Shown one piece after another: positions 46,991-58,700 of a stretch of DNA of 64,000 nucleotides (position 1 is the stretch's first letter; every line of letters starts with the position of its first letter). The notes under the pieces were generated by a model. The model did no database searches and had not been told where the DNA came from. It was given only the letters and a program-made list of their open reading frames with translations. This stretch comes from Adiantum capillus-veneris (taxonomy: Eukaryota > Streptophyta > Polypodiopsida > Polypodiales > Pteridaceae): contig CM043960.1 of the NCBI GenBank assembly GCA_014529385.2, positions 32,229,396 through 32,293,395 of the forward strand, in the 5' to 3' direction. Made by a program: the position numbers and the translations under genes.

Positions 46991-49030
46991 GCAACCCACT
47001 AAACATTAGCATTCAAAACGCTGTAGAAATGGAGTTGTTTCTTACTCAAGCTTAAAACTTTGGCATGCTTGGGGTCATTGCTATGGAATCTCACATAGTC
47101 ATCAAGGATCTCTAACGCTTGAGCCAAAGAATACTTGAGCCAAAGTTTTGCTTGAACCCACTCTACTTTAACATCTCTTGGTAGGAGTGACAAGAACATA
47201 GTAATATGTTTATTAGTCATTCTACATGTTGCCCATGGATAGTACGCTTGCTCCCCGGCCCCCCCCTCCCTCCCATAAGCACACTCACACATGTGCATGC
47301 TAGTATTAGTCTCTACGTCCTCACAAACCTCGCTATATGCTTTGCAATTGTCAAATAGGTACAATGCTTCCCTAGTGACTTGTTCAAATGTCACTGCATG
47401 ATTTTAAGTGCAAGTCTTTTTTGAGAGTTTCGTTTTTCAAGCCCTCGATAAAGAGAACCAATAATCGATCTTCGTGTGGAAACTCTTGCACTGGACATCT
47501 TTTGGTGTATTGCTTGAAACGAAGTGAAGCTTCCTTCACCTTTTCATTTTCTTTCTGTTTGAAAGCATGCATCTGAGAGACAATGTTATGCTTGATTCCC
47601 CTTATTGAGAATTCCTACACAAATTCTTATAAGAGTTGGTTGATGTTTAAGAATCTCCATTATTTAGCAACTGGAACCAAGTCAACCCCGTTCCCTCCAA
47701 TGTTAACCCAAACCCTTCGTATTGTGTGTGGAATTCCGCTACTTGTTCTGCTCTTAAGACTTGCTTAAATATGGAAACATGCGTGTATGGATCTCTTGAT
47801 CTGCTATACTTATTAGGCACACACTTGCTATACTTATTAGGCACACACTTAGCCACTTGAGAAGGTCACACTTTTTTAAAGTTTTTGTAACCATCCTCAT
47901 TAATCTAGGTTCTCCATACATAGCATCTCTCATTTTGTATCCACTAACAGGTGTTCTGGAAGGGGCTCGTTCACGCACCCTTCCCTCAAGTCTTATGTCC
48001 CAACTTTTAGTCTTGAAATTTGGCATCCTTGTATTAAAAATCATATATAAGACTATGCTTCCTCTATGTGTTGACATAAGAACCCGGGAATTCATGAATC
48101 CCATTGGGCTCGGTACAGATAGATGCGGTCGACTAAATGAGTCTTCCACATGATATTTCAGAGGACATCTCGTAGTTTCTGGTTTCGTGGTTTCTAAGGC
48201 TGTAGGTCAGAGTACACTTGGGGTGACATAGTACTGATGGAGTAGCCACCCAAAGTACGTACATTCCTCGATCTTATTACGGCTCACTGTCGAATATTTT
48301 GAACCATACTTGTCTAACATGATTACTTGCATACCTCTCTCAACTTCAAATGTAAATGCGTACAAGTATTTCTATTCAGTCAATTCCCTCACATTGGGCT
48401 CCTTGCACCTATAGTAGAGCATTTGCTCCTTGTTCCCACATGCGTGTTGTCGGTGTTGACGCATGTAGCCACATTTACTCGTCTAAGCTTGGCATTAGGA
48501 ATGCCCAGCTTTGGTAGCTTCTCCTCAGGCTATCTATCAACTTTGTCTTTGGTGCCTATTAACCCCCATTTTTCCACAGTAAAAGTATAAAGCACAACAA
48601 TATACATGTTTCCCTCTTCATCAAAGTATGAATTTCCACTATAATCTATGGGCACTACGAGTTTAAGCTCACTAGGCCTCTCTTCAATTTTAACGCAGTA
48701 ACGATCCATATCATCCTTATAGATTTGAGTTCCTTGCTCATTCTCAAACTGACATTGCAAGTGCAAAATTTTTTGGGTGGGTGCAGGTTGCGATGATCCC
48801 GCTCCTATTTTTTTTTCTTCATTAAAACTCACACTTTTGTTTCCCTCAACCATATAGGTGTATGATCTCTCCAAAGAGGTATTAGAAAGACTCTCCTCCA
48901 AGGCTCCAAGATTGGCTCTAAGGTAGGTATGGTCCCTTGGTTGATATTGCCCTCGATCGAAAAATGGTTTGATTGGTCTCTAATGCTAGGGTTTCTATTC
49001 TGATACAATTTGTATGACCACAAATACATG
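46990..49030 (-). pseudogene. Gag remnant of a Ty3-like element
   Basis: Minus strand: FHTQYEGFGLTLEGTGLTWF (47,740), EKVKEASLRFKQYTKRCPVQEF (47,535) and FIEGLKNETLKKDL (47,430) follow the order of Retrotrans_gag. A frame change near 47,390 leads to EQVTREALYLFDN. A Cys/Gly insert and stops follow. Upstream (49,030-48,150) minus-strand ORF pieces include a 123-residue acidic stretch with no recognised domain. A 24-bp tandem duplication lies near 47,800-47,850. No pol domains present. Confidence 0.55.
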
Positions 49031-49199
49031 AAGAAAACGAAACTTGCAAAATCCTGACCAGTTACCTTTTATGGTGCATTAGGTCCCTTTATCAAAATCA
49101 AGTTACTTCCACTCTGATCCACAAAACCTGTACAAAATTTTCTTGGTGGCTATAGCTTTACAGCCGTTGGGTTAGTCAAAATCTACTAAAATCACAATT

Positions 49200-49705
49200 T
49201 TGTCAAACTTTGGCACATTCCTTATTTGCCTTGCAATTTGCACAAAACAACTCCAAATTGAATTTTGAAAACACCACTATGTTCACAAGAACTAAAGCTA
49301 GCTTTGGTCAATATGGACACCTTATGTGTATGGGGGTCATGGATTGCGATTCATGTATCCCAATGCCAGAATTAGTTAAAACTTGGCACATAGGTTTCTC
49401 GCAACCTCTTGATAACTATTAAGTGAATTTGAGCTAGTTTGATCCCCTTCAAAATTTTCAAAAGTCACTTTATCAGCCTATTTTGTAACAACTTGCACTT
49501 GACAAACTTCTCCTTGTTTGAGCATCCTTGGGATGATTTTTTTATACCCTTGTTTTTGGACAAAATGTTTGGTTGGTCTCTGCTACAAGTATGTGAGGTT
49601 ACAGGCCCAAAATCTAGCAGAGGGACATGGTCCCTCTTTTGTATTATTTTGGGTGAAAAAGAAAAAAGTATGTAAGTAAATGAAAATTATGTTCACAATC
49701 CATGT
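49200..49705 (+). repeat. Copy of the repeat seen at 13.7-14.2 kb, opposite orientation
   Basis: GGGGGTCATGGATTGCGATTC at 49,333 reads GVMDCDSC, matching the minus-strand units at 13.8 and 14.1 kb. Another AATCCATGTTCCACCATG half lies at 49,697. Confidence 0.45.
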
Positions 49706-50504
49706 TCCACCATGTAACATTTAATGGCCTAATAACTTGTGTGTAGCAGAAAATAGCATGAACATAGTGAGCATTTCATTAGAATAGATTCCTAATGAGA
49801 TTAACAAGAGTGCTTGGGTGGAGAGAGCAACAAAAAGCATAACACCTAGTTAGATAGCATGAACAATACTTCAAAAGAGAGAGAAATTAAGCAACTGACA
49901 ATAGTTGAGGACCGGATTTGCATGAAGCCGGTCCCCCCTCCAAAAGGCTTTGTATTATGGTTTCTCCCATCAAGAGAGACATTTTACAATACAATTTCTT
50001 GTGTTCCTTCAATACTAGATAGTGCAATGAAGATGGAATCTTCATGCACTACGCAAAACACTTATCGAACACAACATCAACTCCCTCACGGTCTTAGACC
50101 CAAGACCTCACATACCTTCGAAGATGGTGAGAGCTAGCGGGGTATGAGAGTAGATTGAGAGGAAGAAGGAGTATTATTACGAGAAAGATGTACATCCCCT
50201 CACATAATCACTCATATTAGCATAGCTTAGCTTAGTAATTAGCATGGTAGAGGAGATGAGCATGCATTGAAGCTTGGCTCTTGGTTGGATTTTCATCACA
50301 AAGCCAAGAGTTGTTGGTGTAGGCCTTCCTTCTCACAAGCTTGGAGTAGGTGATAAGCTTTCCATTAAAGCTTGAGAAGGAGAGAGAGTCTTCTTTACTT
50401 CACACATCAGATTGTGTGAGTGTGTGTGTGATAATGCCTTGCAAAAATCAGCCCCCTCTCTCTCTTGGTCGACCCCTCTTGCTATTTGCTCTTGCTAGCA
50501 TCCT

Positions 50505-50831
50505 ATTGGACCTCCCCACGCTTAGCCAGAGGTAATTAAGCAGCATAAGTGATAGCCTTCTGACATATGTCCCCCTTTCCCCTTTTGTGAGAGCTTTAGG
50601 TAATTATTTAATTCAACTAAACTCTCATTGGACCACTTTGCCTCCTGGCCAATAGGAATCAGGCAAGCCATTGGGCTGCTGAATGCTCATTGGTCCCCTT
50701 GGGAGACTGTCCAATAGTCTTCTAGAGAGCTTAATTCTTATTGGTTCTTTTATTAAGTGCTTTTAAATTAATTAAACTAGATTTACTCTAGCCTAATTCT
50801 CATTGGTCCACCTCCAAGGCCATCCAATTGG
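50505..50831 (-). promoter_or_regulatory. CCAAT-box cluster in the LTR
   Basis: In the element's direction CCAAT occurs at 50505, 50627, 50670, 50689, 50740, 50802 and 50827, and in reverse at 50649, 50711 and 50824 (plus-strand start positions). The same cluster is kept in the other LTR at about 61,378-61,705. It is probably an NF-Y-type enhancer in U3. Confidence 0.5.
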
Positions 50832-50905
50832 AATTAGGTACAACTTGTGGGCATCTAAGCTAGGGAGCTGACATGTGTCCTTCATTCCCTTTGTGTAAAG
50901 GGAGC

Positions 50906-50906
<1 letters not shown>

Positions 50907-50963
<57 letters not shown>
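50907..50963. repeat. (TG)n microsatellite in the 3' LTR
   Basis: About 57 bp; the same site in the 5' LTR (about 61,756-61,771) has only about 16 bp. Confidence 0.95.
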
Positions 50964-50964
<1 letters not shown>

Positions 50965-51474
50965 TTTCTCTCTCATCCCCTACTTGCAAGGCTCGCCCCC
51001 TCCTATGTAGGGTTTGACAAAGACTTTTTGTGACACACACTAAGCATCCAATTTCCCTAGTGTTTGGCCTTTGGACACAACCTTCAAATTTTGGAACCTT
51101 AGCATTTTGGAACTCTTAATGGGCTGAAAACTTTAGGGTCTTTTAAGCCCATTTTTGCACATTGCTCTTTTGCAAATGGCCCCCCCTTTGGATCCCTATT
51201 TTCCCTCCTTTGGATCCCTACTATGGCCCGCTCTGCTAGCTTAACCAATATTCTAGCTTTTTCTCCCCTGGCACTTCCCCATATTAAATGATCAGTTTAA
51301 CATGAGAAAATCGTTTAGGAGAATTAGATATTGATTATTACGACATTACCTCTCTCTTGAAATGATAGTCGTCCTCGACTATGGGGTAGAGAAGATAAAT
51401 CATATTATTCGTCCTTTTCCCTAGCGGGTAGAGGATCCCTATGTTAGCCTACGACATCATTCCACAATGGATGA

Positions 51475-53220
51475 CTAGTCCATTTGGAGCTTGGTCTGCA
51501 TCATGAAGTACGTAAGACTTTGTTGATCCATTCGCAGAATGAAAGGAGTCCCCAATAAATAGTGCTTCCATGAGTCTAAGGCATGTAGGACTGCAAGGAG
51601 TTCCTTTTCATAGATGCCTAGAGCTTGCTCAACAGGGTCGAGCCTTCGACTTTCATAGCCTATGGCATGCCCTTCTTGAAGCAAAACAGCTCCAAGGCAA
51701 TCACCACAAGCATCACATTGGACCTCAAATGGCTTTGAGAGATCCGGTAGTGTAAGCAGGGGTTGAGAGATAAGCTTTTCAAAAGCATTGTTCTCCTTGG
51801 CAGACCATGTGTACCTAACGTTTTTCTTTGCTAGGTCATGTAATGGTCCTACTATTCTATGAAGCGTCTATAGTATGCTTACATACCTACAAAGCTTCTT
51901 AACTCATGAAGATTCCTTGGTTTAGGCCATCCTTTTATTACCTCTAACTTTGATGGATCCAGTTGGATGCCATCTTGAGAGATAATGTGACCTAAATATT
52001 GAATCTCTTGTAAGAAAAATTCACTTTTCTTTCAATTAACATAAAGTTTATTCTCTCTTAGAACTTGAAATATTACCTGGAGGTGCCGCTTGTGTTCGTC
52101 TAATGAATTAGAGTAGATGATGATATCATCAAAGAACACTCCAGTAAACGTTCGGTGAGGCCTGAATAGCTTCTCTATCAAGCGGTTGAATGTGGTTGGT
52201 GCATTGGTCCAGCCAAAAGACATGACAATGTATTCATAAAGACCAAACATGGTGCAAAATGCGGTCTTTACAATGTCTTGATCAACTATCCTTATTTGAT
52301 GATAGCCACTTTTTAGGTCAATCCTACTGAAGTAGGTGGAGCCTTGTAGCTTATCAAATAGGTCTTCTACCTGTGGAATGGGAAACCTATTTTTGATAGT
52401 GATCCTATTTAGTGCTCTATAGTCGCGACACATACAATATGTCCCGTCTTTCTTTTGCACTAGTAGCACAGGAGAACAAAATGGAGATGAGCTAGGCTTA
52501 ACCATGCCCTTCTCAACTAACTCATGCACTTGCCGCATAATCTCCTCTTGTTGGGCTTGAGAAACTCTATAAGGAGGTTTGTTAGGCAGTGAACTTCCTG
52601 GAAGAAGTTCAATTGCATGGTCATCATTGCCTCGTTTAGGAGGTAGATCACAAGGGATGTCGTCAATAAAGACATCTTGAAACCCCTTGAGAAAATTGGA
52701 TAACTCTAATTCCTTTTGATTGTGTATATTTTCTTTTCCTAAAACATTGGGTTTATTTTGAAAATCTTTAACAAAAATCATGTACACGGAAATAGAGCTC
52801 TTTATTGACTTGTTGAAAGCTTGTGTATGTACAATGGGTATAGTGTTACCCATTTCCTTAGCATCTATATACATATCTTTTTCCCTGAACTTAAGGGAGA
52901 TTCTCCTTTCAGAGAATTTAACATTGGTAGCCATGCAATCAAACCATGGTGCCCCTAGGATTACATCCTCATGCTTGAGAGGAGAGATAAAGAAGTCCTC
53001 TTTGTCCACATAGCTTTGGACATGGAGCCTCAATTTCTCGATTAAGGGAGTGACTGAAGCTTCCTTCCCCTTGAAAGCACCGTCTACGGGTAGGACATCT
53101 CCCATCGCGTAGGTTTGTATGCCTAGCTTGGTGGCCAACTCTATAGATATAAAATTATGAGTAGAACCGGGGTCAAAGAGAATAAAAGCATCATGTTCTC
53201 TTACCTTTCCCTAAGCATGG
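51475..53220 (-). pseudogene. Ty3 protease, reverse transcriptase and RNase H
   Basis: Protease reads FDPGSTHNFIS at about 53,178, with DPG where DSG or DTG is expected. Reverse transcriptase (ORF to 52,032): KKDGTYCMCRDYRALN, FPIPQVEDLFDKL, DLKSGYHQI, active site VFFDDIIIYSN. A TGA follows LYVN near 52,030, after which the connection continues in frame (EFFLQEIQYLGHIIS). RNase H: GYESRRLDPVEQALGIYEKELLAVLHAL, ending with a stop at 51,475. Integrase is absent. Confidence 0.8.
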
Positions 53221-54499
53221 CATAGAAGAGACCCTTTGTGGTGAGTTTCCTCCTCTTGGATTTTGACCAAGGTAGCTCTTGGAGGATCATGGTGGTTGTT
53301 CTTTTGGGGACAAGCGCGGACACATGCCCTTGTTCGTCACACTTGAAACACCGGTTATCCTTGTGATAATGCTCAAGCTCTTTAGGAGAGAGTTTACTTT
53401 TGCCTTTGTAAACTCCCTTCTCCTTAGCTTTGTTGGAATTGCCCTTAGGAGACTTTTGGACATTGTCCTTCCCCTTAGGCTCATTGGAACCCTAGTTTTC
53501 AGGGGGCTTAGAATTCTTCTTAGCCCCTGTTTGGAAATTGATTCGAGATGCCACCATAGTATGATGTATTACCGCCGATATGGTGCGTGGCCTTTGGGAG
53601 TTGACATATTCCGCCATTTCTTCGGTTAAGCCCGCACAAAATTGCTGCTTTTGCTCTCCAAAATCCAACTTTTTGAAGACAGTGGCGGACTTTTGAAAGT
53701 GCATAGCTACATGGCGTAGCTAAGAGGACTCCGTGAAGCCCTCATCTCCGAACGCCGCATCAAATTGTTGGATAAAGGCCAAGACTTTGTCAGTAGCACC
53801 AAAAGTGCCATCATAGGTAAGGAAAGAGATTCTCTTCCCTCCCTCTTTGAATTTCTTGAGCTTGGATGACCTCTTCCACGCGGCATAGGATTTCCTATGG
53901 CCTCTTCTTTTTTATGGTTCAATGGTTGCACCATCACTTTCTTCACAAGATGAAGAATTTGAGGAAGATGAGGAAGAGGGTGACCTCTTTCTTGCCTTTT
54001 TCTTTCATTGATCTTCTTTGTCTTCACCATCACTTTCATAAGAGGAAGAGGATGAAGGAGATGGAGAAGAGGGTGTCCTCTTTCTTGCCTTTCTCTTCTC
54101 TTGCTTTTTGTCATCCCTCTTTGAAGTATGGTGTGGAAAAGTATGCTATGGTCTTCTCCGTTTTGGAGGTGATGGACAGCGTTTAGCCCGCCGTCTTCGT
54201 GGATCCATCTCTGTCGAGGTGGCGGGAGACTCACTTCTTTCTCGTTCCTTCGGTGGAGGCTCTTGGATTCTCCTTTGAGAAGGAGATGTGCCATCAAGGA
54301 GAAAATTTTTGAGCCCTTCAGAGGGATCCTCTTCTTCTTCCCGAATCGGATAGAGACCTCTTTTGGAAGTCTCGCAAGGAGGCTTCCTAGGTGTTCTCTC
54401 TTCATGGTGGGGAGCTTGGAGAATCCCATGAGCACGAAGCTGTCGTTGCACTTCACTTTGGAGGGATGGATTGCCCATGGCTTGTTGAAGCCTAAAAAC

Positions 54500-54726
54500 T
54501 GTTGGGATTAAAGCCCAAGTGGCCTCTTATGCGGATATGGCCGGCCGCCCGCCTAACTCACTTACCTCTAACTCTTTGTATATACTAACATATTTTTTGT
54601 GAATACTAAGGATTTGGGAGATAACCCTTCTAACAGATCTCTGCGTACTGTGTACTGTGTAAGCTCACTGTGTATCACTGTGTGTGTGTGTGAGAGAGTC
54701 GACCCACGCTCCGCTCCGCGACTTCA
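54500..54726 (+). repeat. Copia 5' LTR
   Basis: TGTTGGG...GACTTCA. TATA box TATATACT at 54577-54584. A GC-rich stretch GGCCGGCCGCCCGCC lies about 35 bp before it, and a short (TG)n occurs in the 3' half. Confidence 0.95.
54577..54584 (+). promoter_or_regulatory. LTR TATA box
   Basis: TATATACT, repeated at 59923-59930 in the 3' LTR; probably drives the genomic RNA. Confidence 0.55.
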
Positions 54727-54728
54727 AT

Positions 54729-54740
54729 TGGTATCAGAGC
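54729..54740 (+). other. Primer-binding site TGGTATCAGAGC
   Basis: Exact match to the plant copia site complementary to the 3' end of initiator tRNA-Met, 2 nt after the 5' LTR. Confidence 0.9.
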
Positions 54741-55793
54741 CTTGGTTCAGTGCGGATTTGCGCAATCGCGCGCGCGCGCACTTTTCCGGCAGATTCTGGA
54801 TCCGGAGTTCGAAAATTCACACTCGGCGTTCCGGGAGCGTTTCCACCAGGCGACCTGGGGTTTTACCCCCCTTTCGAAGCCGTTTATGCCCTCAGAATTT
54901 CGTTATGAGCACTACAGCAGAAGATAGATTTCAGCCGCAAAGAAATCCGTCTTGTGTAGATTGGCAAGCAGGAGGTGGTCGACATCAATATCGACATCGA
55001 CATACATCACTTATTCGTCTTCAGAGCATCATCTATAGACCAGGTACACATATATATCATCAGATATATATATTGCAGTCTGCATTGCTACTTCTTGTGC
55101 TTGCCAGGTTCCAGGGGAGGTGTGGCCATACGACGGCTTGACACCACTGGCATGTATTGCAGATTGATGTACTGTGATTGTGGGTCTGCTAGTTGTGAGT
55201 CACGCTAGCAGACAGACCGCCGCAGCGGTCATAGGACAGTGATTGGTCTATTATAGGATGTATGCTAGTTCTGGGCAGTTTGCTGAGCCATCTGAGAGGG
55301 TCGTGTGTGAGGTTTTTTGAAGCCAAGCACTGGGGGCTGGGTTACCCAGTGTGAGGTGGATTAGGTTGCTGGAGTTCCCCTCTACACGCATCCTCTTCGG
55401 CGACTTTTATCCCTTAGGATGTATGACTTTGTGTAGACACTGGATTGCATCTTATGCGTCAGGCCGTTGAGGCATTGTTCAGGGCTCAGTCTTGAGACAG
55501 ATACAGGTTCTGTCATCGCCCAGAGAGGAGACAGTGTATGCTTACAGGACAGCATATTACAGGGATTTTTTAGATTTGTCATTGGTCAGCTATTTATGAT
55601 TGTTTTTTGAGCTATCTTTTGGTTCCCAGAGCTCAGTTTACAGGGGAGACTCTGTCAAAAATTTTCAAAAATACTGACAGTTCCTGAGGAGAGGTGTTCA
55701 GCTTGTTGATTATAGCTTGTTTACTGTGTACAGAGGCCAGTTTACAGGGGAAACTCTGCCGGATTTTTCTCAGGAGTAAACAGTTTGGCAGAT
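54741..55793 (+). other. Copia leader, untranslated
   Basis: About 1.05 kb between primer site and start codon, with many upstream ATGs and stops. It contains a repeated TTTACAGGGGA...CTCTG stretch near 55,637 and 55,741. Confidence 0.6.
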
Positions 55794-58700
55794 ATGGCAT
55801 CTTCTCAAAGTGAGACTCTTTACAACATAAAGAAGCTGGATGGCACAAACTTTCCATTCTGGAAGAAGCAGATTTGGCAGGTTTTGGTGCAGAAAAAACA
55901 AGTGAAGCCACTGAAGCTCAAAGGGGAGAGACCAGAATTTATGGCTCAAGATGAGTGGGAAGAGCTTGACGAGTTAGCTTGTTCCACAATCATGCTGACA
56001 CTGGCAGAAAATGTTTACTTCAACGTAGCAGAAGAGACTACAGCGTATGGCGTATGGCAAAAGCTATGTGATATGTACGAGAAACAAAGTGCTGCTTCTC
56101 AGATTTACTGGCTCAAGAAATTGGTGGATTTGAAGATGAAGGAAGGGACAGCCATGTCAAATCATCTGAATGAATTTCACTCAATTTTCAGCCAGTTAAC
56201 AGCACAGGAGATAGTCTTTCCAGATTCAGTGAAGGCTATGTTTCTCTTAATCACTTTGCCAGACAGTTGGGATACTTTTCGTACAGCGTTAAGTAATTCT
56301 GTCGCGCCAGAAGGTCTTACGAGTGCTAATGTAGAAGGCAGCTTGCTCACAGAGGAAGTGAACAGGAAGAACATTGACAAAGGCAAAGGCAATAGTGCTT
56401 TGGTCGTTCGAGGGAGACAACAGTTTAAAGAGAAGAAGGGTAAGAAGGCACAAAACCGAAGTAAGTCTCGTGATTCGAAGTCAAAGGATGACATAGAATG
56501 CTACCATTGTGGCAAGAAGGGTCACATGAAGCGAGACTGTACGAAGTGGAAACAAGAAAAAGGCAAAACAAAGAGTTCTGAGCAAGATGAAAAGAAGAGT
56601 TCAGTGAAGATTGAAGAGGTGAATGTCACAGGATCTGGTTCAGACAGTGATTCTGGTATAGCAGGTGGTGACATCTTCCTTACAAGCAATCTTGATTCTG
56701 TTTTCTTGACTGCAGAGGATGGACATGCTATGAGTGATTGGATTATCGACTCAGGGGCATCTTTACATGTTTCTCCGCACAAAGAGTGGTTTACATCATA
56801 TGTGGCTACTAAAGATTATGTCAGACTTGGCAATGAGCAGGTTTGTGACATACTTGGAGTGGGAGATGTGCAGTTGAAGTTTCAGAATGGCTCTTCTTTA
56901 TGGCTCAAGAGTGTCAGACATGTTCCAGCAATCCGAAAGAGCTTGATTAGTACAGGGAAGTTGGATGATGCAGGTTATGTGACAGTTTTTGGGAACAGCG
57001 CTTGGAAGATCTCCAAAGGTTCGATGACTGTAGCACATGGCAGCAAGTCAGGAACTCTGTACACTTTACATGTTTCAGAGGTTAAAAACCATGTAATTAA
57101 TGTGATTGAGCAGCCAAGTGTGTCACTGTGGCATCGTAGGTTGGGACATATGTCAAAAAGAGGAATGGAAATACTTTCTCATTATGGTTATTTGCCTGGA
57201 TTTTCATTTCAAGATTTCGAGTTTTGTGAGCATTGTGTTTATGGTAAGCAAACACAGGAACCGCACAGATCAAAGAGGAATCATAGGGACGAACGGTTAG
57301 CTCTTGTACACAGTGATCTATGCGGACCAATGCCTAGTTTGTCACTAGGGGGAGCAGCGTACTTTTGTACATTCATAGATGACTATTCTCGCAAAGTATG
57401 GGTTTACTTCTTGAAGCACAAGGATGAGGTGCTCAAGGTCTTTAAGACATTCTTGCAGCTGGTGGAGAATCAGAGTGGTCACAAGCTGAAGTGCTTGAGA
57501 ACTGACAATGGTGGAGAGTACGTTTCCAAAGCTTTTCAAGACTTTTGTGAAGCAAAAGGGATTAAGCGGGAACTTACTGCACCATATAATCCTTCACAGA
57601 ATGGGGTTGCAGAACGTATGAATAGGACCATACAAGAGAAGGTCAGAAGCATGTTGTCAAATGCTGAGTTGCCTGATGGATTTTGGGCGGAAGCAGTGGC
57701 TACAGCAGTCCATTTGATCAACAGGTCTCCTAGTAGGGTTCTGGATAAGAGTGCAGTGGCCGAGATGCTATGGACAGGCAAGGCACCTTCGTATAAGCAT
57801 CTCAGAGTCTTTGGTTGTGAAGCTTATAGCCATATTCCTAAGGAGTTCAGAAATAAGTTAGAACCAAAGAGCAAGAAGTGTATATTTCTTGGCTACGGAG
57901 AATCGGGCGAGATGGGTTACCGGCTTTGGGATCCTGAGTCCAGAAAGCTTATTCGTAGCAATGATGTGCATTTCAATGAAGCCAAGTTTCACTCTAAGCC
58001 AGAGAAGACAGAGGAGATCAGAAGAGTTGTCTTCAGGGAAGATGGACCTAGTGCTAGCACATCAAGACAGCATGGTCAGGCTCAGGAACAGCCTATAGTG
58101 GCTAGAGAGGCAGAATCAGTTGTGGTGAGACGTTCTGAGCGTGTCTCCAAACCACCTGATCGTTATGTGCCATCTCTAAATTATGTCATGCTCACAGATT
58201 GCGGAGAACCATCTTGTTACAAGGAAGCATTACAAGTGGTTGACTCGAAAAAATGGCAGTTGGCCATGCAGTCAGAGATGACAGCTCTGCATAAAAACCA
58301 GACATGGAAGTTGGTTAAATTACCACAGGGCAAAAAGGCTCTACCTTGTAAATGGGTTTACAGGTATAAGATCACCGCTCATGATAGTCAGCCAAAGTAC
58401 AAAGCAAGGCTTGTTGCCAAGGGCTTTAAGCAAGAACAAGGCATTGACTTTGATGAAGTCTTCTCTCCAGTGGTCAAGATGACTACATTGAGATGCTTTC
58501 TTGCATTGGTTGCTATATTGGATTTGGTGTTGCACCAAATGGATGTCAAGACAGCGTTCTTGCATGGTGATTTAGATGTGGAAATTTACATGCAGCAGCC
58601 AGAAGGGTTTGTTGAGAAAGGCATGGAACATTTGGTATGCCAGTTGTTAAAGAGTCTTTATGGCTTAAAACAATCACCGAGGGCATGGTACCATAAGTTC

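Larger units (their letters stand above)
49713..51023 (-). repeat. 3' LTR of the Ty3 element (about 1.3 kb)
   Basis: Starts TGTAACATTTAAT on the plus strand and matches 60,592-61,833 closely. Differences include a much longer (TG)n tract and about 28 extra bp near 50,850. The internal edge reads CTTTGTC with a changed first base of the TG. Confidence 0.85.

Noticed and set aside
49859-50137. 92-residue ORF repeated near 60.7 kb as a possible gene pair
   Set aside because: Both copies lie in the two LTRs of the Ty3 element and have no domain; the duplication is the LTR itself.
53707-54456. 249-residue minus-strand ORF in Ty3 gag
   Set aside because: It is the out-of-frame reading of the repetitive Ser/Arg-rich gag region; the true frame is the one continuous with the start at 60174.
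54599-55141. 180-residue plus-strand ORF overlapping the copia 5' LTR and leader
   Set aside because: It starts inside the LTR, spans the primer site and matches no domain; the leader is better read as untranslated.
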